From Marinimicrococcus sp033875255 (GTDB lineage: Bacteria > Pseudomonadota > Alphaproteobacteria > Geminicoccales > Geminicoccaceae), in contig JAWZSN010000013.1 in NCBI GenBank assembly GCA_033875255.1, positions 82,492 to 146,491 of the forward strand: a stretch of 64,000 bases of DNA, read 5' to 3'. Positions 57,235-64,000 of this stretch are shown in pieces. Both the position numbers and the translations under genes were made by a program. The notes under the pieces are model-generated. The model ran no database searches and had not been told where the DNA came from. It worked only from the letters and a program-made list of their open reading frames with translations. Positions within the stretch are counted from its first letter, which is position 1, and every line of letters begins with the position of its first letter.

Positions 57235-58272
57235 CTAGCCGGCGGCCTGCTGCCGCGCCGCCTGGCACTCCTCCGCTGATTCCAGGTAGGTGTCGACGTA
57301 GAGCCGGCGCACGGTCGTGAGACCGGCAGCCGCCAGCGGGGTCGCCAGCGCCAGCCCCAGCACCCCGAAGAGGACGCCCAGCAGCAGTTGCACCGAGATG
57401 ACCAGCGCCGGCGGCAGCTCGACCCGGCGCTCCTGGATCAGCGGCGTGATGAAGTAGCTCTCGAGGGTCTGCACGCCCAGATAGAGAGCCACGACCCAGA
57501 CCGCCAGAACGGGCTCCTCCGCCAGCGCCAGCAGCAAGGCGGGCACCGCCGAGAGCACCGGGCCGATGTTGGGAATGAAGGTGAAGAGGGCGGCGATGAT
57601 CCCCAGCACAAGGGCCAGCGGCACGCCCAGGAGCCAGAGGCCCAGCCCGGTCAGCGTGCCGACGATGGTCATGGAGAAGAGCTGGGCCACCAGCCATTGT
57701 TGCAGGGTCTCGCGCAGCTCGCCCAGGAAAACGGCGGCGCGCGGCCGCAGGGAAGGCGCCACGAGAGCCTCGATGCCGCGCGTGTAGAGGCGCGGCTCGG
57801 CTGCCATGTAGATCCCCAAGAACAGGATCAGGACCATGTTGCCGAGCGCGCCGAAGGTGGTCGTGATGGCCGTCGACGCCGTCTTCGCGGCCCCGCCGCC
57901 GGCCTTCGACATGAGCTGGGCCGGATCGACCTGGTCGAGGATCCAGCGGCCCCACGCCCAGCTCTCGACCCACTCGCGGATGGTGCGCACCGCCTGCGGC
58001 ACCTCCTGCCAGAGCTCGTCGAGCTGGGACGCAAGCAACGGCGCCGCCACCACGCCGATCCCGACCGCCAGGCCTGCGAGCAGGACGGTGAAGAGCCCGA
58101 GACCCCAGCCTTTGCCGGTTCCCGTCCAGCGGGCGATGGCATCGCCGCCGCCGCGCAGGAAGACGGCCAGCAGCACACCGGCGAACACCACCAGCAGGAC
58201 GCGCGGCGCCAGCACCAAAAGCAAGGCCAGCACCGCCGCCACGACGAGCAGCGACACCTGCCGCCGGCTCAT
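57235..58272 (-). CDS. AI-2E family transporter
   Basis: 345 residues from ATG 58270-58272. Eight predicted membrane segments in the AI-2E/PerM pattern: two at the N-terminus, a third near 65, a hydrophilic loop of about 70 residues, then ITTTFGALGNMVLILFLGIY, LRETLQQWLVAQLFSMTIVG, IIAALFTFIPNIGPVLSAVP and LESYFITPLIQERRVELPPAL, the last two being family hallmarks. Substrate unknown. A 28-residue membrane ORF ends 11 bases upstream and may be co-transcribed. Confidence 0.92.
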   Translation of the reverse strand: MSRRQVSLLVVAAVLALLLVLAPRVLLVVFAGVLLAVFLRGGGDAIARWTGTGKGWGLGLFTVLLAGLAVGIGVVAAPLLASQLDELWQEVPQAVRTIREWVESWAWGRWILDQVDPAQLMSKAGGGAAKTASTAITTTFGALGNMVLILFLGIYMAAEPRLYTRGIEALVAPSLRPRAAVFLGELRETLQQWLVAQLFSMTIVGTLTGLGLWLLGVPLALVLGIIAALFTFIPNIGPVLSAVPALLLALAEEPVLAVWVVALYLGVQTLESYFITPLIQERRVELPPALVISVQLLLGVLFGVLGLALATPLAAAGLTTVRRLYVDTYLESAEECQAARQQAAG

Positions 58273-58283
58273 GGGCGCTCTCC

Positions 58284-58370
58284 TCAGAAGATGAGCGCGA
58301 AGAGCCCGATCACGACCAGAAGGCCGATGATGAAGATGGTGAGAGCGGTGCCTCCGAGAAATTTCAGCAT
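58284..58370 (-). CDS. Putative 28-residue membrane peptide
   Basis: ATG 58368-58370 to TGA 58284-58286 encodes MLKFLGGTALTIFIIGLLVV, then IGLFALIF: a two-residue basic start followed by one hydrophobic span. GGAG lies ten bases before the ATG (GGAGCAAGGGC). Its stop is 11 bases from the AI-2E permease start. Small single-span proteins encoded with transporters can regulate them, but there is no evidence beyond position and composition. A near-match to the EcfG promoter (GCAAC-N17-CGTT, 58419-58444 minus strand) lies upstream. Confidence 0.55.
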   Translation of the reverse strand: MLKFLGGTALTIFIIGLLVVIGLFALIF

Positions 58371-58502
58371 GCCCTTGCTCCGCGGCTGGTGGAGGGCGTC
58401 TTCGCCCGACCGTCAAGGAACGGCCGCTGCGGCCCGAAGGTTGCGCCGCTGGCCGATGCGGCGGGTCCGTGCTAGCGAGCGGGCTCCCCTCGAAGCGGGC
58501 CG

Positions 58503-59417
58503 ATGAAGATGAGCATGTCCTCCCGCCCGCCGGCGATCCGCAGCCTCGCATTCGCCGCGATGCCGGGCCTTTTCGTATTTCTTTGGAGCACCGGCTTCAT
58601 CGGCGCCAAGCTGGGTCTGCCCTACGCTCCGCCGCTCACCTTCCTGACGCTGCGCTTCCTCATGGTGCTGGCGCTGCTCTTTCCGGTGGCGCTGCTCACG
58701 CGGGCGCCCTGGCCGCGCTCGGCTACCGAGATCGGCCATTACGCGGTGGCCGGGCTGCTGCTCCATGTGGGCTATCTGGGCGGCGTCTATGTCGCTATCG
58801 GCCTCGGCGTCGAGGCCGGCCTCTCGGCGCTGATCGTGTCGATCCAGCCGCTCCTGGTGGCGGCCCTGGCCGGCCTGCTGCTCGGCGAGCGGGTGACCAG
58901 GAGGGCCTGGATCGGCCTGGCGCTGGGCCTTGCCGGCGTGGGCCTCGTGGTGCAGGGCAAGCTCGGCGCCGGTATCGGTGACGCCGCCGGCATCGCCGCC
59001 TGCCTCGTGGCGCTGCTGGCGATCACCGGCGGCACGATCTACCAGAAGCGCTTTTGCGCCGGCATGGACCTGCGCACCGGCAATCTCTTCCAGTTTCTGG
59101 CAGCCGCCACCGTGGCCGGCCTTGCAGCACTCCTGTTCGAGGATCTCGAGGTGCAGTGGACCGGCGAGTTCGTGTTCGCGCTGGGCTGGCTCGTCCTGGT
59201 CCTCTCGCTCGGCGCCTTCACCCTGCTCTATCTGCTGATCCGCCGCGGTGCGGCGAACCGGGTCGCGAGCCTCTTCTTCCTCGTGCCGCCCTGCACCGCG
59301 CTGATCGCCTGGCCGCTGTTCGGCGAGACGCTGGGGCCGGCCGAGCTCGCCGGCATGGCGCTGGTCGTGGTGGGGGTGGCGCTGGTCAACCTTCCCGGCA
59401 GGGCGTTGCGGCGTTGA
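58503..59417 (+). CDS. EamA/DMT family transporter
   Basis: 304 residues, ten membrane segments in two EamA repeats. FLFVFLWSTGFIGAKLGLPY-type start (FVFLWSTGFIGAKLG), IVSIQPLLVAALAGLLLGER closing the first repeat and LVPPCTALIAWPLFGE in the second are classic for RhaT/EamA metabolite exporters. Substrate unknown. Followed at once by a hairpin, separating it from the ABC operon downstream. Confidence 0.9.
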   Translation: MKMSMSSRPPAIRSLAFAAMPGLFVFLWSTGFIGAKLGLPYAPPLTFLTLRFLMVLALLFPVALLTRAPWPRSATEIGHYAVAGLLLHVGYLGGVYVAIGLGVEAGLSALIVSIQPLLVAALAGLLLGERVTRRAWIGLALGLAGVGLVVQGKLGAGIGDAAGIAACLVALLAITGGTIYQKRFCAGMDLRTGNLFQFLAAATVAGLAALLFEDLEVQWTGEFVFALGWLVLVLSLGAFTLLYLLIRRGAANRVASLFFLVPPCTALIAWPLFGETLGPAELAGMALVVVGVALVNLPGRALRR

Positions 59418-59422
59418 CAGGC

Positions 59423-59437
59423 AGGGGCCTCGCCCCT
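59423..59437 (+). terminator. Short perfect hairpin
   Basis: AGGGGC (59423-59428) and GCCCCT (59432-59437) with a three-base loop, five bases past the DMT permease stop. It plausibly ends that transcript before the ABC operon. Confidence 0.45.
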
Positions 59438-59510
59438 AAGTCGCGCGAGCCGGCCTCCGCCGATCGGGCGGCCCGGCGATCCCACCCCAGCGACGGCGAG
59501 GCGACCGGCG

Positions 59511-60419
59511 ATGGATGACTGGCGATCGCGGCCCGTCCTGTTCCTGGCCCTCCTGGCGCCCGGCGCGCTGTGGCTGGCCCTGTTCTTCCTGGCACCCCTG
59601 GCGATGGTATGGCTGCTGGCGTTCGGCGAGAAGGCCGGGCCGGTGGCGATCGACATCACCTGGACGCTGGCCAACTACCAGGCAGCACTCGACCCGCTCT
59701 ATCTCAAGCTGTTCTGGAAGTCCTTCTGGATCGCGGCCCTGGCCACCGCTGCCTGTCTGGTCGTGGCCTTCCCGGCGGCGCTGCTGGTGAGCTTCGCCTC
59801 GCCGCGCAGCAAGCCGCTGCTCCTGCTGCTGCTGGTCCTGCCGTTCTGGACCAACCTGCTGATCCGCACCTACTCGCTGATCGCCGTGCTGCGCGGCAAC
59901 GGCTACCTCAATGACGGGCTGGGCCTGCTCTGGGAGGTGCTCCGGTTCCTGCTGACCCCGGTGGGCCTCGCCGGCCTCGCGGGCGAGCGCTTCCAGCCGC
60001 TCGAGCTGCTCTACAACGATGCGGCCGTGGTGCTGGGCGTGACCTATGTCTACCTGCCCTTCATGGTCCTGCCGCTCTACGCCACCCTCGAGCGGCTCGA
60101 CCGCAGCCTGCTCGAGGCGAGCCTCGATCTGGGCGCCTCGCAGTGGCGCACCTTTTGGAGCGTCACCGTGCCGCTCGCCTGGCCGGGCATCGTCTCCGGG
60201 GTCATCCTCGTCTTCATCCCGGCGCTGGGGACCTTCTTGATCTCCGATCTTCTGGGCGGGCCCGACGCGCTGCTCGTGGGTAACGTCATCGAGCGCCAGT
60301 TCAAGGCCGCCAACAACCTGCCGCTGGGGGCGGCCCTGTCGTTCCTGCTTCTCTACGCGACCTTCGCCGTCCTCGCGGCACGGGCCTGGCACGGCGCCCG
60401 GGCGGCCCGCCTTGGCTGA
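59511..60419 (+). CDS. ABC permease, PotB/PotH-like
   Basis: 302 residues with six membrane segments. LPFWTNLLIRTYSLIAVLRG and the EAA-loop LDRSLLEASLDLGASQWRTF-type sequence (ASLDLGASQWRTFW), then FIPALGTFLISDLLGG, are signatures of the first permease of spermidine/putrescine importers. Start ATG 59511 follows GGCGAGGCGACC. First gene of an operon with a second permease (8-base overlap) and an ATPase; the binding protein is missing here. Confidence 0.92.
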   Translation: MDDWRSRPVLFLALLAPGALWLALFFLAPLAMVWLLAFGEKAGPVAIDITWTLANYQAALDPLYLKLFWKSFWIAALATAACLVVAFPAALLVSFASPRSKPLLLLLLVLPFWTNLLIRTYSLIAVLRGNGYLNDGLGLLWEVLRFLLTPVGLAGLAGERFQPLELLYNDAAVVLGVTYVYLPFMVLPLYATLERLDRSLLEASLDLGASQWRTFWSVTVPLAWPGIVSGVILVFIPALGTFLISDLLGGPDALLVGNVIERQFKAANNLPLGAALSFLLLYATFAVLAARAWHGARAARLG

Positions 60420-61233
60420 GCGCGGCCCCCTCGACTATGGAAGGCGCTGGTCGCTGCGGCTGTGGCTGGCCGCCACGCTGGTCTTCCTCTACGCGCCGAT
60501 CGCCATCCTGGTGGCTTTCAGCTTCAACGACAGCAAGCGCAACATCGTCTGGCGCGGCTTCACCACCGACTACTACGTCAAGGCCTGGCACAACGCCGCG
60601 CTGATCGAGGCGTTCGGCAACACGCTGGTGATCGCCGTCCTCGCCACCGTGCTCAGCACCGTGATCGGCACGCTGCTGGCGATCGGCCTGTGGCGCTTCC
60701 GCTTTCCCGGCAAGGCAGCCTTCGACGCCGCGGTGGCCCTGCCGATCGTCATTCCCGAGATCAGCTTCGGCGTGGCGCTGCTGGTGTTCTTCAACCGGAT
60801 CGGGATGCCCACGGGCCTGCCCTGGCCGCTCAACCTCGCCCCCATCGTGGCGAGCCACGTGGCGTTCTGCTTCCCGTTCGTCACGGTGGTGGTGCGCGCC
60901 CGGCTGGCCGGCTTCGACCGGTCCTTCGAGGAGGCCTCGCGGGATCTGGGGGCCAGCGAGTGGCAGACCCTGCGCCACGTCCTGCTGCCCTGGCTCAAGC
61001 CCGGCATCGTCGCCGGCGCGCTACTCGCCATGACGCTCTCGCTGGACGATTTCGTCATCACCTTCTTCACCAGCGGGCCCGACACGGTGACCTTCCCGGT
61101 CAAGATCTACTCGATGGTGCGGTTCGGGGCGACGCCCGAGGTCAACGCCGCCTCGACCGCCCTGATCCTCGTCACGGTCCTTCTCACGGTGCTCGCCATG
61201 CGGCTGCAGAACCCGGCACGGAAGCCCTCATGA
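60412..61233 (+). CDS. ABC permease, PotC/PotI-like
   Basis: 273 residues. Begins with TTG at 60412 (reads MAERGPLDYG), overlapping the upstream permease by eight bases; no other start codon fits the conserved N-terminus. LWLAATLVFLYAPIAILVAF is the first span, SFNDSKRNIVWRGFTTDYY the periplasmic start, and EEASRDLGASEWQTLRHVLL the EAA loop that contacts the ATPase; SLDDFVITFFTSGP and FPVKIYSMVRFGATPEVNA are hallmarks. Its stop overlaps the ATPase ATG. Confidence 0.92.
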   Translation: MAERGPLDYGRRWSLRLWLAATLVFLYAPIAILVAFSFNDSKRNIVWRGFTTDYYVKAWHNAALIEAFGNTLVIAVLATVLSTVIGTLLAIGLWRFRFPGKAAFDAAVALPIVIPEISFGVALLVFFNRIGMPTGLPWPLNLAPIVASHVAFCFPFVTVVVRARLAGFDRSFEEASRDLGASEWQTLRHVLLPWLKPGIVAGALLAMTLSLDDFVITFFTSGPDTVTFPVKIYSMVRFGATPEVNAASTALILVTVLLTVLAMRLQNPARKPS

Positions 61234-62312
61234 CCCGGCCCCCGATCATCCGCTTCGAGAGCATCGCCAAGAGCTTCGGCGACACGGTGGCGGTCGAGCC
61301 GCTCGACCTCGACATCCCCCGCAACGCCTTCTTCGCCCTCCTCGGCCCCTCGGGCTGCGGCAAGACCACGCTCCTGCGCATGCTGGCAGGCTTCGAGACG
61401 CCCAGCACCGGGCGCATCCTCATCGACGGCGAGGACATGGCGCGGGTGCCGCCCAACCGGCGCCCGGTCAACATGGTCTTCCAGTCCTATGCCGTGTTTC
61501 CGCACATGAGCGTGGCGCAGAATGTCGGCTACGGGCTCATGGTGACCGGCACGTCGAAGCCCGAGATCGCCCGGCGGGTCGAGGAGGCGCTGGCCATGGT
61601 GCGGCTCGCCGGCTTCGGCCGGCGCCGTCCCGACCAGCTCTCCGGCGGCCAGCGCCAGCGCGTGGCGCTGGCCCGCGCGCTCGTCAAGCGGCCCAAGCTG
61701 CTGCTTCTCGACGAGCCGCTCTCGGCGCTCGACCGCAAGCTGCGCGAGGACATGCAGCTCGAGCTGGTGCGCCTCCAGCACGAGGTCGGCATCACCTTCC
61801 TCATGGTCACCCACGACCAGGAGGAGGCGCTCTCCATGGCCACCGACATCGCCGTGATGCACGAGGGCCGCGTCCTCCAGGTGGCCCCGCCCCGCGATCT
61901 CTACGAGCACCCCGCCTGCCGCCGGGTGGCCGACTTCATCGGCTCCATGAACCTCCTGCCGGCCCGGCTGCGCGGCATGGCCGACGGGTGCGCGCAGGTC
62001 GAGGTGGAGGAGCTCGGCGCGATCGCCCTGCCATGGCAGGGGGAGCCGCCGCAGGGCGGGCTCAGCCTCGGGGTGCGCCCGGAAAAGCTGCAGCTCGGCG
62101 AGGGCGGCCCCGGCACCGCCACGCTCGAAGGCCGTATCGAGCAGATCGCCTATTTCGGCGACTACAGCCACCTCTTCGTGCGCAGCCCCGCCGGCCAGCG
62201 TCTCACCGTGCTGGTCAACAACGTGACGCGCCGCGCCGATGCCGGCTTCGAGCCGCACCAGGTCTGCCGGCTGCATTTCGCGCTGGAAGACGCGATGCTG
62301 CTGCCGGGCTGA
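61230..62312 (+). CDS. ABC ATPase, PotA-like
   Basis: 360 residues. Walker A GPSGCGKTT near 38-46, Q-loop FQSYAVFPH, signature LSGGQRQRVALARAL, Walker B LLLLDEPLSALD, switch histidine in MVTHDQEEAL; C-terminal TOBE domain (about 280-355) with GVRPEKLQLGEGG and QIAYFGDYSHLFV. It energises the PotBC-like permeases encoded just upstream (four-base ATGA overlap). With the two PotD-like proteins at 44.7-46.9 kb this could complete a polyamine or related importer. Confidence 0.94.
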   Translation: MTRPPIIRFESIAKSFGDTVAVEPLDLDIPRNAFFALLGPSGCGKTTLLRMLAGFETPSTGRILIDGEDMARVPPNRRPVNMVFQSYAVFPHMSVAQNVGYGLMVTGTSKPEIARRVEEALAMVRLAGFGRRRPDQLSGGQRQRVALARALVKRPKLLLLDEPLSALDRKLREDMQLELVRLQHEVGITFLMVTHDQEEALSMATDIAVMHEGRVLQVAPPRDLYEHPACRRVADFIGSMNLLPARLRGMADGCAQVEVEELGAIALPWQGEPPQGGLSLGVRPEKLQLGEGGPGTATLEGRIEQIAYFGDYSHLFVRSPAGQRLTVLVNNVTRRADAGFEPHQVCRLHFALEDAMLLPG

Positions 62313-62466
62313 GGCCTCGGGAAGGACACCTTCCGCACCCGCCTCACGCCGCGCGAGCGGTATCCAGATTCGATCTGGCCGAAAAGCAGCAAACGGGGCG
62401 GCGGTCGACACGGCGCCGGGGAGGGACCTGCCGTGAGGGCGCGACGGGTTGCGGGAACGGCGCCTG

Positions 62467-62518
62467 CAAGGCGCTGCGCGCGGCTTCTTTTTCCTTTTTT
62501 CAGTTTGCGGCGGGGACC
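62467..62518 (-). repeat. Dispersed repeat module B, copy 3
   Basis: Plus-strand AAGGCGCTGCGCGCGGCTTC, then a T-rich run and CAGTTTGCGGCGGGG. It lies immediately past the end of the unknown gene at 62522-62953. The minus-strand version has an A-rich run after ACTG, and GCGCGC stretches that could fold, so it might also act as a terminator. Similarity to copy 4 extends upstream to about 62454. Confidence 0.7.
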
Positions 62519-62521
62519 GGG

Positions 62522-62953
62522 TCAGGCGGCTCGGCTTCGTTCGTGCCGCGGTGGGCGGAGTGGGTGAGGAAGGGGGCGGCGTTCGTGCCGTCGTCGGCGA
62601 AGGGGGCGAGGCCGGCGAGGGCTGGCCGGGGGCACGGCCTGACAGAAATCCTTCTCCAGCCGACCCCGCCAGCGCGGCAGCAGCACCGCCGGCGGCAGTC
62701 CCTTGCACGCCCCGCCGGTCAGGGCCGTCTCCACCACACGCTGCTCCAGCGCATCGGCCCACCGCTCCCGCAGCATCGCCATCTGCCCCACCCAATGCTC
62801 CTCCACCGCCCCCTCCGGCGCGTGAACGCGCGTGAGATCCGCGACCAGGGCGGAGTAGGCGGCCTGGTCTTCGGGGCTCGGGTTCGTCTTTGTCACGGAC
62901 GATGCGTGCGGCGCAGCGGCGGGATCGGTGATGGGCGCGGTGGTGCCGGACAT
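62522..62953 (-). CDS. Unknown element-associated gene, deleted/frameshifted copy
   Basis: 143 residues from ATG 62951-62953. Residues about 28-100 (EDQAAYSALVADLTRVHAPE, GAVEEHWVGQMAMLRERWAD, ALEQRVVETALTGGACKGLP, RLEKDF) are nearly identical to the gene at the right edge. After QAV the copies diverge: about 45 codons present in the other copy are missing here and the remaining tail is out of frame (its homologous reading would be FADDGTN...HRGTNEAEPPDP). The front resembles alphaproteobacterial unknown proteins with a DxxxFxxL...PxGxxE...ER...WR pattern; no function known. TTGACA and TATAGC elements occur at about 63000-63020 upstream. Confidence 0.6.
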   Translation of the reverse strand: MSGTTAPITDPAAAPHASSVTKTNPSPEDQAAYSALVADLTRVHAPEGAVEEHWVGQMAMLRERWADALEQRVVETALTGGACKGLPPAVLLPRWRGRLEKDFCQAVPPASPRRPRPLRRRRHERRPLPHPLRPPRHERSRAA

Positions 62954-63139
62954 GGCTGGCTCGCAGGCGGGAGGAAGGGTGCGGCGAAGATACCTTGTCA
63001 AAGGAATAAATGCTATACCGTGGCGCGGACGATGTCGACAGGCCGGATGGCGCTGCGTCGGAGAGCAACGGTCCCAGGAGCCTCTCGCCGCACGCCCGCT
63101 GCTGCGCCGCGCCCCGGGGACTCGACCCGCTGCCGTTCG

Positions 63140-63451
63140 GCCGGGGACGTCCACGCCGTCTTAACCCGCCTTTGCCATCCTGCTGGGGTGGGACTCCGCC
63201 GCCGCGAAACCCTGGCCGCTGCACCTCTCCCACTGTCCGGCAGAATGCACCGGCAGACGTTGAAGAACCGTGAACGGCTCGCGACGATCTGCTCGCCGGC
63301 CGGAGACGTTCACGCCGTCTTAACCCGCCACTGTCATCCTGCTGGGGTGGGACTCCGCCGCCGCGGAATCCTCGGCGCGGCACCTCCTCCACCATCCCTG
63401 AGACTGGCACGGCGAAGGTAAAGGAACGGTGAACCGGGCGCGACTTCTCCA
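63140..63451 (-). repeat. Tandem 156-bp repeat containing module A (copies 3, 4)
   Basis: Two direct units, about 63140-63295 and 63296-63451. Both contain GACGT.CACGCCGTCTTAAC, then CCCGCC, CATCCTGCTGGGGTGGGACT and CCGCCGCCGCG, and continue to be similar through GCACCTC, an ACGGCGAA/ACCGGCAG stretch and GAACGGTGAAC/GAACCGTGAAC to the end. The unit core is the inverse of module A at 6 kb. It lies upstream of the gene at 62522-62953 and just past module B copy 4. The 589-base gap 62954-63542 is made of this repeat plus a possible promoter. Confidence 0.8.
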
Positions 63452-63482
63452 TGGCTGGCGACAGGCGCCGGAACGCGGTCTG

Positions 63483-63540
63483 CAAGGCGCTGCGCGCGGC
63501 TTTGCTTTCTCTCCTCTTTTGTCAGTTTGCGGCGGGGCCG
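63483..63540 (-). repeat. Dispersed repeat module B, copy 4
   Basis: Plus-strand TGCAAGGCGCTGCGCGCGGC at 63481-63500, then a pyrimidine-rich run and GTCAGTTTGCGGCGGGGCC. Directly downstream of the unknown gene at the right edge and almost identical to copy 3 apart from the T-rich run. Confidence 0.72.
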
Positions 63541-63542
63541 GG

Positions 63543-64000
63543 TCAGGCGGCGCGTCCGGCCGCGGCGAGGCGGCGCCGCTGGGCGCGGTTGGGGGGCGGG
63601 TCGGGTTCGTTTGTGCCGCGGTGGGCAAGGAAGGCGTCGGGTTCGTTCGTGTCGTCGTCGGCGAAGGGGTCGGAGGCGGTCAGCAGGCTGGCGAGGGCTG
63701 CCTGGGGATCGCGGGCAAGCTCGGCCTCGAAGGCCGCCATGCGGGCGTCGAGGGACGTGAGGGGCAAGGGCGGGGCGACGCCGGGGGCGGTGGCGCGGCG
63801 CTCGGCCTTGCTGGCCTCGAGCTCGCGGACGGCCTGACGGAAGTCCTTTTCCAGCCGGGTGCGCCAGCGCGGAAGCACCGAGGCCGGCAGCCCCTTGCAG
63901 GCTTCGCCCGCCAGCGCCGCCTCCACCACGCGCTGCTCCAGCGCATCGGCCCAGCGCGCCCGCAGCATCGCCATCGCCATCTGCTCCACCCAGTGCTCCT
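63543..64000 (-). CDS. Unknown element-associated gene, 5' end off window
   Basis: 152 codons are visible; the frame stays open to the right edge (EHWVEQMAMAML at the border), and comparison with the copy at 62.5 kb places the true start about 55 codons further out. An internal GTG at 63989 is not a credible start. The visible part has the same helical core (RARWADALEQRVVEAALAGE, ACKGLPASVLPRWRTRLEKD) followed by an alanine/glutamate-rich helix (LDARMAAFEAELARDPQAAL) and a tail with repeated TNEPDA/TNEPDP boxes and NRAQRRRLAAAGRAA. No domain recognised. The basic QRRR end is shared with other dispersed alphaproteobacterial unknowns. Confidence 0.65.
   Translation of the reverse strand, partial: EHWVEQMAMAMLRARWADALEQRVVEAALAGEACKGLPASVLPRWRTRLEKDFRQAVRELEASKAERRATAPGVAPPLPLTSLDARMAAFEAELARDPQAALASLLTASDPFADDDTNEPDAFLAHRGTNEPDPPPNRAQRRRLAAAGRAA

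Overview
The window is about 70% GC and densely coded. It looks like the chromosome of an alphaproteobacterium, probably in or near Rhodospirillales/Geminicoccales (inference from gene content, no marker gene tested). Supporting signs are the block cnoX-like thioredoxin / LON-domain protein / Trm112 / DUF971, a RutR-type regulator, a dnaK promoter fitting the alphaproteobacterial RpoH pattern, and two good matches to the EcfG general-stress promoter (GGAAC-N16/17-CGTT). I found no rRNA, tRNA, CRISPR array, prophage or complete insertion sequence.

Layout. 1-4.9 kb: end of an AI-2E-type permease, a persulfide dioxygenase/rhodanese pair, a polysaccharide flippase and an iron-type alcohol dehydrogenase. 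5.1-6.76 kb: a gene-poor scar with a decayed IS5-type transposase and several copies of a dispersed repeat. 6.76-20.5 kb: housekeeping genes (DMT permease, SDR, ChaC, rsmD, rluB-like, class I glutaminase-type hydrolase, DUF599, GST, MFS, sbcDC, and the thioredoxin/LON/Trm112/DUF971 block). 20.7-23.6 kb: a complete TRAP transporter. 23.7-34.2 kb: uvrB, a Rho_N-type protein and a PRC-barrel protein under a putative stress promoter, dnaK-dnaJ, an orphan solute-binding protein, a GST with a long disordered tail, rppH and a broken SGNH hydrolase. 34.2-38.4 kb: preT-preA plus an N-carbamoyl-amino-acid hydrolase (reductive pyrimidine breakdown) with a RutR-like operator. 38.4-43.9 kb: a GGDEF-EAL protein divergent from a CheB-like/CheR/PAS protein. 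44-46.9 kb: a RutR-like regulator and two tandem polyamine-type binding proteins. 47-57 kb: beta-helix protein, zinc-finger anti-sigma-like protein, EF-G paralogue, MlaC-like protein, Ldh-family dehydrogenase plus MFS, stress-type periplasmic proteins and an EI24 protein. 57.2-62.3 kb: second AI-2E permease with a 28-residue membrane ORF, a DMT permease and a Pot-type ABC transporter (two permeases and ATPase). 62.4-64 kb: two related copies of an unrecognised gene set among the same repeats seen at 6 kb and 57 kb.

How parts may work together. The Pot-type permease/ATPase operon at 59.5-62.3 kb lacks a binding protein, and the two PotD/PotF-like proteins at 44.7-46.9 kb lack membrane subunits, so they may form one split system. 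The RutR-like protein at 44 kb plausibly binds the palindrome in front of preT. The most unusual structure is the dispersed repeat family: a leader module (A) and a trailer module (B) flank an unknown gene at 62-64 kb, while repeat-only remnants without the gene lie at 6 kb, which resembles an uncharacterised mobile or repeat-propagated element.
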